DNA of 64,000 bases. Source: Gemmatimonadaceae bacterium (GTDB taxonomy: Bacteria; Gemmatimonadota; Gemmatimonadetes; Gemmatimonadales; Gemmatimonadaceae). The stretch lies in NCBI GenBank assembly GCA_025934775.1, contig JAICWO010000006.1, positions 224,581-288,580 of the forward strand, in the 5' to 3' direction. Shown in pieces: positions 51,892 to 59,723 of the stretch (positions are counted from its first letter, which is position 1; every line of letters begins with the position of its first letter). The position numbers and the translations under genes are program-made. The notes beneath the pieces are model-generated. The model was given only the letters and a program-made list of their open reading frames with translations, did not search any database and had not been told where the DNA came from.

Positions 51892-52553
51892 ACGGACCGC
51901 GCATCGTCGCGCGGCCCGTGGAGGCAGCGTCGCTCGCGGCAGCGCTCGCGGTGCTCGCGCGCTGTCTCGACTTCGATGAGCCGACGCGTTTCGATCGGGC
52001 CTGCCGCCGACTGGCGCGAACGCGAGAGGGCCGCGCGCTCGCGTCGATCATGGCGCCGCTGTATCCCGCGGGGCTGCCGGGCGGCTACATCTCGCTCGCG
52101 ACCGCGATCGCGTACTGGCTGCATCGGCACCGGCGATCGGGAGGCACACGGATCCTCGCGTCGGCGTGGGCGGGCTGGCTCGTGCATCGCGCGGTCAAAC
52201 TCGGCTACCGGCGCATGCGCCCGCCGCGGCCCGGCGAACGCGCACGGTTCGACAGCTTCCCAAGCGGGCACACGACGGGAGCGACGGCGTTTGCGCTCAC
52301 GACAGCCGCGGTGCTGTGCCGCGAGCGCGTCCTCTCGAGCGAGCAGGCGCTCGCCGGCGCCGCGCTCGCGTCGCTCACCATGGGCGCGTATCGGGTGATC
52401 GCCGACGATCACTGGGCCACCGATGTGATCGGCGGTTGGCTGCTTGGCGGCGCGGTCGCGGCGTGCTGCGCGCCGCGCGTCCGGTCTACGGCAGCGAGTA
52501 GGCGAGCATCACGCCGCCGTTCCCGTCGGGAAGCAAGGACGTTCGCAGCATGA
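51888..52553 (+). CDS. PAP2-family phosphatase
   Basis: The protein has about 221 residues from a TTG at 51888 that overlaps the propeller stop (TTGA). The PAP2 motifs are complete: KLGYRRMRPPRP, FPSGHTTGATAF (first catalytic His) and YRVIADDHWATDVIGGWLLG (second His and Asp). It is likely an inner-membrane lipid-phosphate phosphatase. Its 3' end overlaps the 3' end of the opposite-strand PAP2 gene by 68 bp. The C-terminal ~30 residues (RRASRRRSRREART) are encoded in that overlap and may be non-functional. Confidence 0.82.
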   Translation: MNGPRIVARPVEAASLAAALAVLARCLDFDEPTRFDRACRRLARTREGRALASIMAPLYPAGLPGGYISLATAIAYWLHRHRRSGGTRILASAWAGWLVHRAVKLGYRRMRPPRPGERARFDSFPSGHTTGATAFALTTAAVLCRERVLSSEQALAGAALASLTMGAYRVIADDHWATDVIGGWLLGGAVAACCAPRVRSTAASRRASRRRSRREARTFAA

Positions 52554-53355
52554 TGCGATCGAGCACGTTGTGCGGGTGGCCGTGCGCGTACTGCACCACC
52601 TTGCGTCCGCTGAACGTCCCGATCGCCGCGCCGAGCGCCACGTCGCTGCCCCAGTGCCTGTTGTGATACATCCGCGACAGCGCGACGGCGGTCGCGCCGC
52701 CGTACATCAGCGGCCCGACGATCCACGTCGAGCGCGGCCACCAGCGTGTCGTCTCGTTCGTGACCGCGGCCGCGGCGGCGAAGGCCGTCGTCGAGTGGCC
52801 CGACGGGAACGACGCGTAATTGCCGGCGGTGAATCCCCTGAACGGGTGGAGCGCCGCGGGCTTCGACGCGTTCGACAGGAACGGCCGCTCTCGGCCGACG
52901 ACCCCCTTGAGCACCCACGTCACTCCGTCGGCGAACAGCACCGCTTCGGACCCGTGCCAGCCGAGATCGGCTAGCCTGTCCCATTTGCCGACACGGCCAA
53001 TCACGTACAGCGCTCCGCCGATGAAGTACGCGCCGGGGCTCGCGATGTCCTCGATGCCGGTGGACGCGTTCTTCAGAAAACGGTTGGTCTGCGCGCCCGG
53101 CTCTTGGAGCTCCTGCGCGGTGCGCTTGTCCAACGGGAACATCAGCACCGTCGCCGCGGCGAAGCCGGCGGCGAGATAAGCATCCTTGCGCGTGAAGAAC
53201 GGCGCCTGCGTTTGCGCGTGAGTGGTATCGCGCGCTTTGCTGGTCGAGTCCTGCGCGGCGACGACGGACGGCTCGATCGCCGACGCGAGCAGACCAGCCG
53301 CGACTATTGCGTGTCGACCACGGCGCGCGGCGCCGGTGCGAATCCAATTGTGCAT
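52486..53355 (-). CDS. PAP2-family phosphatase, periplasmic
   Basis: The protein has 289 residues with a signal peptide (AIVAAGLLASAIEPSVVAAQ). PAP2 motifs: KGVVGRERPFLSN, ASFPSGHSTTAFAAAA and LSRMYHNRHWGSDVALGAA with His and Asp. The domain is preceded by a ~110-residue region with one or two hydrophobic segments. It removes phosphate from lipid or other phosphomonoesters in the envelope. It converges with, and overlaps, the plus-strand PAP2 gene. Confidence 0.88.
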   Translation of the reverse strand: MHNWIRTGAARRGRHAIVAAGLLASAIEPSVVAAQDSTSKARDTTHAQTQAPFFTRKDAYLAAGFAAATVLMFPLDKRTAQELQEPGAQTNRFLKNASTGIEDIASPGAYFIGGALYVIGRVGKWDRLADLGWHGSEAVLFADGVTWVLKGVVGRERPFLSNASKPAALHPFRGFTAGNYASFPSGHSTTAFAAAAAVTNETTRWWPRSTWIVGPLMYGGATAVALSRMYHNRHWGSDVALGAAIGTFSGRKVVQYAHGHPHNVLDRIMLRTSLLPDGNGGVMLAYSLP

Positions 53356-53394
53356 GGCGAGCTCCGCTGAAAGTGCACGTGATGCATTAGCGGT

Positions 53395-55881
53395 TCACCA
53401 TTGCACGAACTGGGCGACCGGAGACGGTTTGGTCGTTGGGAGCCACAGGGAGAAGGTCGAGCCCTCGCCCACGATGCTCTCCACCGTGATGTCTCCGCCC
53501 ATCATGTGCGCGAGATCGCGGCTGATCGTCAGGCCGAGGCCGGTGCCGCCGTGCGACCTCGTGTAGCCGCTCTCCACCTGCACGAACGGGTGAAAGACCC
53601 GGTCGAGATCTTCCTGCGCGATCCCGACGCCGGTGTCGCACACGCTGAGACACGCCCACGACGAATCGAGCTCGGGCCGTCCCGGCCGCGCCCTGACCGC
53701 GGCGCTCATCGTCACCCGGCCGCCGGCCGGCGTGAACTTCACGGCGTTCGACAGCAGGTTCGTGAGAATTTGCTGAATTCGCTGCGGGTCGCCGTAGTAC
53801 TCCACTTGTCCGTCGAGGCCGTTCTCGACTGTGAGCTCGACCTTCTTGGCCGCGGCTTGCGGCCGGACCAGCGTCGCCGCCGCCTCGATCGCGTCGCGCG
53901 CGATGCCGAGCGTCGGCGCGACGAGCATCTGGCCCGCCTCGATCTTGGAGAGATCGAGAATTTCGTTGATGAGAGATGTCAGATGGTCGCCGCTCGCCCG
54001 GACGCGCCCGAGGTACTTCGCCTGCGTCTCGCTGATCGGGCCGGCGATGCCCATCTGGAGCAGCTCGGCGTAGCCCATCATCGCGTTGATCGGCGTGCGA
54101 ATCTCGTGGCTCATCTTGGCCAGGAAATCCGACTTCGCGTTGCTGGCGGCCTCGGCCTCCTGCTGGAGCGAGAGCGTGTTTCGAAAGAGCATCGCGTTGT
54201 CGATCGCCACGGCCGTGCGCTGCGCGAGCTCGGTCGCCAGCGACAGCTCGTGCTCGCCGAACACGCGGCCGGAGTCGGTCATCGTGAACGAGATCGCGCC
54301 CACCGAATGCCCGCGCGCCACGAGCGGCACGCAGAGGAACGACTTCGGTCCAACAGCATCCAGGAGGCCCGCAGTCGTGTCGTCGGGTGAGCCGCGCCGA
54401 ATCGACGGCGAGTCGAGATGCGGGATGAGCACGGGACTCTGGCTTCGGAGCGCCTGCGCCACCGGGCCGCCGTCGTCGATGCGGTACTTGTAGCGCGCGA
54501 CCAGCGCCCGCACCTGCGGCTCCATCTCCGGATCGTAGTGCGCCGTCTGTGCGCGCTCGATGCTGCCGTCCGCGCCGGCGAGATGAATGCTGCAGTAGTC
54601 GCCCAGCGCCGGCACGCAGAACCGCGCGAGCTCCACGAGCAGTCGATCGTCGGAGATCGATCCCGCGAGAATGCGGCCCGCCTCCGCGAGGAATCGTTGA
54701 CGCGCCGCCGTCTTGGTCAGCTCCGCGAACGCCCGCGCAGACTCGGCGGATGCATCCTCGACCTGTGCCGCCATTCGATTGAATGACGTCGCGAGACGGC
54801 CCACTTCGTCGTCGCCGCTCGCCGCGACACGCCGCCCGTACTCGCCTTGCGCCAGCGCTTCGGCGGCTCCCGTCAGTTCCACGAGTGGACGCACGAGCCG
54901 CCGGCCGGCCGCCCAGGCGACGAGCGTCGCGATCACGGCGAGAAGGATCGCGATGACGATCAGGCCGCGGAGTATGGCGTGCGCACGCGCGAGATAGCCG
55001 GCCGCCGGATAGGCGATGGTCATCATCAGCGGCGTGCGCGCGATTCGCAGGCTGGCGCCGAGCGATGGTCCGGTGGTGGGGAAGGTGAGTCGCGTCACCG
55101 ACCCGGCGTATGCACCCGAATCGATGGGCACGGGCACCTGCTGCCCGATTGCATTCACCCACGTCGAGTCGCGCATGTTGCGGAAGTACAGATCGATGCC
55201 GCCGCCAATCAGGTTGCGCAGTTGGCGCAGCGTATTTGGATTGCTGTTGAGCCGGCGTTCCTGCGCCAAGTAGCCGAGGATCTTCCCGTCGCGGCGCACC
55301 GGCACGGCGACCCAGAACGCCGCGTGCCCGTTCGCGACGAACAGCGGTCCCACGCGCTCGGAATCGCCTCGGGCAGGGAACGCATCGAGCTCTTTGCGCA
55401 GGTGGCTCGTCTCGCCGGGCGATTGCAGCCGTACGCTGCCGACCAGCCGGCCATCGGCCGTCCAGAGCTCCGGCGGCGTGAGCGAATCAGTCGGCGGCGT
55501 GAGTCGCGCGAGTGCGGCGCGCGCGGTCGAGTCGAGATCACGAGCGGGCGTGTCGAGCGCGCGGGCGATCGCCGGATCGCGCGACGCGCGCGTCATGAGC
55601 CCGAGGCGCGCCGCCATCTGCGCGTTCATGAGCGGTCCGAGCACCTGCGACAGACCGGTCACTCGCTCGGCGGCGGCGAGCTCGGCGGAGCGCCGAATCT
55701 CGTAATACGACAACGCGAACGAGATGGTCAGCACCACGCCGAGCAGACTCAGAATGAGCAGCGGGAGCTTGCGGGCGAGCGGAAGCTCGCCACGCGGGCC
55801 TCCGATCGCGAGCTCGTTCGATAATGTTGGGTACGATGCGGCCACGGTGGTCGGTTGAGTCGTGTCACATTGACGATTCAC
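53395..55881 (-). CDS. Membrane sensor histidine kinase with HAMP and GAF
   Basis: The protein has 828 residues from a GTG at 55881. TM1 is LPLLILSLLGVVLTISFAL (about 40-60). A ~240-residue periplasmic sensor follows (about 65-300). TM2 is AILRGLIVIAILLAVIATLVAW. HAMP (about 325-380) has RLVRPLVELTGAAEALAQGEYGRRV. GAF covers about 400-560. HisKA has the His in FLAKMSHEIRTPINAMMGYAE, and HATPase has LSNAVKFTPAGGRV and VCDTGVGIAQEDL. No response regulator lies nearby. The sensed signal is unknown. Confidence 0.92.
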   Translation of the reverse strand: MNRQCDTTQPTTVAASYPTLSNELAIGGPRGELPLARKLPLLILSLLGVVLTISFALSYYEIRRSAELAAAERVTGLSQVLGPLMNAQMAARLGLMTRASRDPAIARALDTPARDLDSTARAALARLTPPTDSLTPPELWTADGRLVGSVRLQSPGETSHLRKELDAFPARGDSERVGPLFVANGHAAFWVAVPVRRDGKILGYLAQERRLNSNPNTLRQLRNLIGGGIDLYFRNMRDSTWVNAIGQQVPVPIDSGAYAGSVTRLTFPTTGPSLGASLRIARTPLMMTIAYPAAGYLARAHAILRGLIVIAILLAVIATLVAWAAGRRLVRPLVELTGAAEALAQGEYGRRVAASGDDEVGRLATSFNRMAAQVEDASAESARAFAELTKTAARQRFLAEAGRILAGSISDDRLLVELARFCVPALGDYCSIHLAGADGSIERAQTAHYDPEMEPQVRALVARYKYRIDDGGPVAQALRSQSPVLIPHLDSPSIRRGSPDDTTAGLLDAVGPKSFLCVPLVARGHSVGAISFTMTDSGRVFGEHELSLATELAQRTAVAIDNAMLFRNTLSLQQEAEAASNAKSDFLAKMSHEIRTPINAMMGYAELLQMGIAGPISETQAKYLGRVRASGDHLTSLINEILDLSKIEAGQMLVAPTLGIARDAIEAAATLVRPQAAAKKVELTVENGLDGQVEYYGDPQRIQQILTNLLSNAVKFTPAGGRVTMSAAVRARPGRPELDSSWACLSVCDTGVGIAQEDLDRVFHPFVQVESGYTRSHGGTGLGLTISRDLAHMMGGDITVESIVGEGSTFSLWLPTTKPSPVAQFVQW

Positions 55882-55911
55882 ACCGAATCTCTGTATCGAC
55901 CGCCGAGTTCG

Positions 55912-56544
55912 CTACTCCGTCCCGAGCTGGCCGTCGCCGTTCTCGAGTGACCGCCAGAGGTACCACGCCGCCACGGAGCTATGCGGGCTCCACTTGGCGC
56001 CGATCTTCTTCACGTCCTTGGGCGCCGGCCGCTTGCGTTTGCGGTATGCCCGTTTGATGGCGTTCTGGATCCCGAGGTCGAGCTCCGGCAGGACGTCCGG
56101 CCGGCCGAGCCGGAACATCAGAAACATCTGCGCGGTCCACCGCCCGATCCCTTTGACCTGCACCAGATGCGCGATCAGGTCGTCGTCGGTCATGGCATCC
56201 ACGGCGTCCAGCGGCAGCGCGCCATTCGTGACCTTTAATGATAGATCGCGCAAGTACGCGATCTTCTGGCGGGAGAGGCCGGCCGCGCGCAATTGCTCGT
56301 CGGGCGTGGCGATCACCGCCTCGGGCGCCGGCACGCGATCCGGGTAGAGCGCGACCAAGCGGGAGAGGATCGTGCTCGCCGCCTTGCCAGAGAGCTGCTG
56401 GAAGACGATCGAGCGCACGAGCGCCTGGAAGTGGGTGCCGTCCGTGCGCAGCTCGAGCCGGCATGGGCCGACTCGGTCGATTATCTCGGCGAGGACCGGG
56501 TCGACGCGCTTGAGGTGCCGGACCGCCGTGCGAAAGTTGGCCAT
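55912..56544 (-). CDS. DNA-3-methyladenine glycosylase II (AlkA type)
   Basis: The protein has 210 residues from the ATG at 56542-56544. The HhH-GPD core is LVQVKGIGRWTAQMFLMFRLG, with the catalytic Asp in DVLPELDLGIQNAIK. It lacks the N-terminal TBP-like domain of E. coli AlkA, and there is no 4Fe-4S cluster. It would remove alkylated purines. Its start lies inside the end of the UdgX gene (64-bp overlap), so both repair genes are co-transcribed. Confidence 0.9.
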   Translation of the reverse strand: MANFRTAVRHLKRVDPVLAEIIDRVGPCRLELRTDGTHFQALVRSIVFQQLSGKAASTILSRLVALYPDRVPAPEAVIATPDEQLRAAGLSRQKIAYLRDLSLKVTNGALPLDAVDAMTDDDLIAHLVQVKGIGRWTAQMFLMFRLGRPDVLPELDLGIQNAIKRAYRKRKRPAPKDVKKIGAKWSPHSSVAAWYLWRSLENGDGQLGTE

Positions 56545-57224
56545 TCGGGAAATGTACGGGCCGAGCTCGTGCTCCGCTGCCCCTTGTCGGAGTGCCGCTC
56601 CAGGAACCGGCCGACCTTCCGCATGTCCGCGATGAACAGCCGTTCGGCGATCACTCGCTGCTCCTTTGGCGCTCGGAGCACGGCCGACGGATGCACCGTC
56701 GCGAAGACGGCTGGCGCCCACTCGGACTCGATCGCGATGCCGCGCTTCTTCAGCACGCTGAAGCCCCGACCCAGCAGCGTCTTCGCCGCCGTCGCGCCCA
56801 GGCACACGATCACCTCGGGCTTGATGAGCGCGATCTCCTCGCGGAGCCACGGGAAGCACGCGCGAATCTCGCCGGCATTCGGCGTCTTGTGGATTCGCCG
56901 CTTCGTGCGCGCCTCCTTGGCCCACTTGAAGTGCTTGACGGCGTTGGTGACGTACACCTCGTCGCGGTCGATACCCGCGGCGTCGAACGCGCGGTCGAGC
57001 AACCGCCCCGACGGTCCGACGAAGGGACGCCCTTGCCGGTCCTCCTGATCGCCCGGCTGCTCGCCCACGACGATCACGCGCGCCGAGCGCGGACCTTCGC
57101 CGAACACCGTCTGCGTGCCGACCTTGAACAGGTCGCATCCGCGACAGTGTTCGGCGGCGGCGCGAAGCTTTGGAAGCGTCGGCCGCGGCGGAATGAAATC
57201 AGCGGCGGAGCCGGTTGGCTTCAC
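56481..57224 (-). CDS. udgX: UdgX-family uracil-DNA glycosylase/crosslinking protein
   Basis: The protein has about 247 residues from a GTG at 57222-57224. Family-4-type UDG fold: EHCRGCDLFK (two Cys), VVGEQPGDQEDRQGRPFVGPSG (motif A with UdgX Glu/Gln), VKHFKWAKEARTKRRIHKTP (loop), VCLGATAAKTLLG (Cys) and ATVHPSAVLRAP (motif B). The KRRIH insert with His (residue 112) is specific to UdgX, which forms a covalent bond with uracil-containing DNA through this His. The C-terminal ~40 residues (STSSARTFPEWPTFARRSG) overlap the AlkA start. Confidence 0.9.
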   Translation of the reverse strand: MKPTGSAADFIPPRPTLPKLRAAAEHCRGCDLFKVGTQTVFGEGPRSARVIVVGEQPGDQEDRQGRPFVGPSGRLLDRAFDAAGIDRDEVYVTNAVKHFKWAKEARTKRRIHKTPNAGEIRACFPWLREEIALIKPEVIVCLGATAAKTLLGRGFSVLKKRGIAIESEWAPAVFATVHPSAVLRAPKEQRVIAERLFIADMRKVGRFLERHSDKGQRSTSSARTFPEWPTFARRSGTSSASTRSSPR

Positions 57225-57465
57225 TGTTTTTCTCGGCTTCGTCGTGCTGCTCGCGCTCCTCGAACAGCCGGTGATGCCCAGAGATCGGGCCGCCGGGCGC
57301 GTTGGTCGGATTCTCCGCGTTCTCCGGCTGCGGCGCACCCTCCGATTCTTCGCTCCCGCCATGCCGCCCGTGCAGCCCTTCGATGAACGCCGAATGGGTC
57401 TTGTCGCCCTGCTGTCCCTCGTCGTGCTCCGGCGCGCCTTTCTGATGACCGTCCTGCTTGGGCAT
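57199..57465 (-). CDS. Small charged hydrophilic protein
   Basis: The protein has 88 residues from the ATG at 57463-57465. It is rich in Gly, His, Glu and Asn (KQDGHQKGAPEHDEGQQGDK, then FIEGLHGRHGGSEESEG and GGPISGHHRLFEEREQHDE). Composition is like intrinsically disordered stress proteins. It overlaps the UdgX start by 26 bp in another frame, and a Shine-Dalgarno-like GAGGTTC lies before it. The call rests on composition and position, so it is tentative. Confidence 0.6.
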   Translation of the reverse strand: MPKQDGHQKGAPEHDEGQQGDKTHSAFIEGLHGRHGGSEESEGAPQPENAENPTNAPGGPISGHHRLFEEREQHDEAEKNSEANRLRR

Positions 57466-57737
57466 GGTGAACCTCGTAGTTGAGTTCGCGCGGCGTTCAT
57501 GTGCTGTCGCGTTCCGCCACACCTGCGGGGCAAGGCGAGGGCCACGCGTTGCGCGCGGGAACATTCATCGGCGCATTGGATTCATTCGGCAGGGAAGCAC
57601 TCCGGCTTCCCAGGGTACCAGTAGTGAGAGGGTGTTCGACGCAGCCGCCGCGGCCGGGAAACCGGTTCGCGGCGGTTGTGTTTTACGTAGCCCGGTTCGC
57701 TTTGCCCGCGCCTGCCGGCGGCCTTACGTTCCCGCAC

Positions 57738-58310
57738 ATGTCCCGCCTGCTGAATTACTTCCTGCGCGGCCTGGTCGTGGTCGCTCCACTCGCGATCACG
57801 GTGTACGTGTGTTTCCTGGTCTTCACCACGATCGACGGCTGGCTGGAATTGCCGTATCCCGGTGTCGGATTTCTGGTGACGATCGTGCTCATCACGCTCG
57901 TCGGCTTTCTGGCCTCGAGCCTGATCGCGCGCGGGGTGTTCGGATTCTTCGATCGCGTGCTCGAGCGGCTGCCGTTCGTGCGGCTGCTCTACTCGTCGGC
58001 CAAGGACATGTTGAACGCCTTTGTGGGCGAGAAGCGCCGGTTCGACAAGCCGGTGCTCGTCTCGCTGTCGTCGGATCGTGCCGTGAAGGTGCTCGCGTTC
58101 CTCACATCGGATTCGCTCGCATCGCTCGGCATCGCTGATCACGTGACGGTGTACATGCCGCAGTCGTACGGTCTGGCCGGCCACATCATCGTGGTGCCGG
58201 CCGATCGCGTGGACCGGATCGACGCCGACGCGGCGGAAGTGATGGCGTTCATCATCTCGGGCGGCGTGACTGACGTTGAGACGAGGCACGCGCTGCCCAA
58301 GAGCTCGTAG
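57738..58310 (+). CDS. DUF502-family inner membrane protein
   Basis: The protein has 190 residues from the ATG at 57738. Two N-terminal TMs (GLVVVAPLAITVYVCFLVF and GVGFLVTIVLITLVGFLASSLIA) flank a short loop. The DUF502 soluble part follows (LLYSSAKDMLNAFVGEKRRF, VTVYMPQSYGLAGHIIVVPADRV, IISGGVTDVE). The family is widespread, and its function is uncharacterised. The longer upstream frame lacks such support, and this ATG begins the hydrophobic segment. Confidence 0.85.
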   Translation: MSRLLNYFLRGLVVVAPLAITVYVCFLVFTTIDGWLELPYPGVGFLVTIVLITLVGFLASSLIARGVFGFFDRVLERLPFVRLLYSSAKDMLNAFVGEKRRFDKPVLVSLSSDRAVKVLAFLTSDSLASLGIADHVTVYMPQSYGLAGHIIVVPADRVDRIDADAAEVMAFIISGGVTDVETRHALPKSS

Positions 58311-58321
58311 CGCCGGTCGTC

Positions 58322-59176
58322 TCAGAGCAGTGTGAACGAGCGCAGCATTCCATCGAGCATTCGGTTCACCGCGTCGGCGTCGAACTCGCGAATGTGCTGA
58401 GACGGATCGTAGTTGCCGATGTTCGACGAATGAACGGTGTACTCGGCGGCGACGCATCGCGCGCCCGCGAGTCTGCGCGCGCTCGTCGTGCGATAGAGGT
58501 TGCCCGCGGCGGCGTCGTTCAGCGTGAACAGCGAATAGCGCACTTTGCCGATCGCGGTCTGTCCGTCGGAGCGCTCGCCATTCGTCGCGCGCGTACAGTT
58601 GGCGATCGCCGCGGAGTCGGACGACACGCCGATCGTGAAGCGCGCGCCGGCGAAGTTGGTGCCGGGTTGGAACGTGCGGGGCACATTCACGACCGCGAGC
58701 TCCATGCCGAGCGCGCTCGCGTTCGCGCGCCATTCGCGTGAGTAGCCCACCTCGCCCGCGGTGATGTCGAGCGAATCGGGGTAAGTGATGCGGAAGGTGC
58801 GCGACCCGTCGACGAACGTCTTGGTGTGGGCAGCGGTATCGCGCGTCACGACCCCGGCGATGCAGTGGCTATAGATCGGCTTGTCCTGCTCGTAGACGTC
58901 GGCATCATCGCCTTTGCCGATGAGACGCAGACCGGCCGGCGCGGACTCGTAGCGGATCCCTGATGCTGACACGGCGCGCCGCAGCGTCGCCGTGCGGCCG
59001 GTCGGCAGCGTGAGCGTCAACGAGTCGCCGGCGAATACCGCGCCAACCGTGCCTTCCGCGCAGTGGTAGCCGGCACTGTCGAGCGCGGCGGCGGCGGCGC
59101 GCGCCGTGGCCGACCCAGTCCCGCACCCGGTCAACACTCGAACAGCCGCGATCCCAACGAGCACGCGCACACGCAT
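58322..59176 (-). CDS. Lipoprotein with MliC-like domain
   Basis: The protein has 284 residues from the ATG at 59174-59176. The lipobox is RVLTGCGTG. An MliC-like part (about 35-105) runs YHCAEGTVGAVFAGDSLTLTL to PIYSHC, with a Cys at each end, as in inhibitors of C-type lysozyme. A second beta-rich domain (about 120-284) has an unknown family. The protein may protect the wall from lysozyme, as an inference from the domain. It converges with the DUF502 gene. Confidence 0.72.
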   Translation of the reverse strand: MRVRVLVGIAAVRVLTGCGTGSATARAAAAALDSAGYHCAEGTVGAVFAGDSLTLTLPTGRTATLRRAVSASGIRYESAPAGLRLIGKGDDADVYEQDKPIYSHCIAGVVTRDTAAHTKTFVDGSRTFRITYPDSLDITAGEVGYSREWRANASALGMELAVVNVPRTFQPGTNFAGARFTIGVSSDSAAIANCTRATNGERSDGQTAIGKVRYSLFTLNDAAAGNLYRTTSARRLAGARCVAAEYTVHSSNIGNYDPSQHIREFDADAVNRMLDGMLRSFTLL

Positions 59177-59254
59177 GCCGCGAAGTATACGGCCGGAGTG
59201 ACTGGGTGGCGGCGGCACTCTCCGCGATCGCGGCGCAGAGCGAGATTTCATGGC

Positions 59255-59704
59255 ATGTCCGACCTGCCGTTCGAGATCCGCCCGTCACCCATGCAAGGGC
59301 TTGGCGCGTTCGCCACGCGCCACATTCCGGCGGGCACGCGCCTCATCGAGTACGCGGGCGAGCGACTCACGCCGGCCCAGGCCGACGCGCGTTATCCCGA
59401 CGTGCCGGGCGAGCGGCATCACACGTTCTTATTCGCGATCGATGATGACGTCGTGATCGACGCGGCCGTCGACGGCAACGACGCGCGGTTCATCAATCAC
59501 TCATGCGATCCGAACTGCGACGCCGTCGTGGAGGACGGTCGCGTCTGGATCGAGACGATCCGCGACGTCGAGCCTGGGGAAGAGCTGGCGTACGACTACG
59601 CGTACGTACTCGAAGAACGGCACACGCCCGCGGCGAAGCGGCGATACCCGTGCAGCTGCGGGAGTGTGCGGTGCAGAGGGACGATACTGGCGAAGAAGCG
59701 GTAG
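59255..59704 (+). CDS. SET-domain protein lysine methyltransferase-like
   Basis: The protein has 149 residues. SET motifs: MQGLGAFATRHIPAGTRLIEYAGE, ARFINHSCDPNCDAVVEDG (the NHS-C SAM/lysine pocket) and EELAYDYAYVL. A Cys-rich post-SET-like tail follows (YPCSCGSVRCRGTILAKKR). The protein would methylate lysines on an unknown target. SET genes occur sporadically in bacteria and often look acquired from eukaryotes. Confidence 0.87.
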   Translation: MSDLPFEIRPSPMQGLGAFATRHIPAGTRLIEYAGERLTPAQADARYPDVPGERHHTFLFAIDDDVVIDAAVDGNDARFINHSCDPNCDAVVEDGRVWIETIRDVEPGEELAYDYAYVLEERHTPAAKRRYPCSCGSVRCRGTILAKKR

Positions 59705-59723
59705 GCGCGGGTGCTAGCCCGCT

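Noticed and set aside
52409..53347. Alternate minus-strand frame over the PAP2 gene
   Set aside because: It has no PAP2 motifs; the frame 52486-53355 has all of them.
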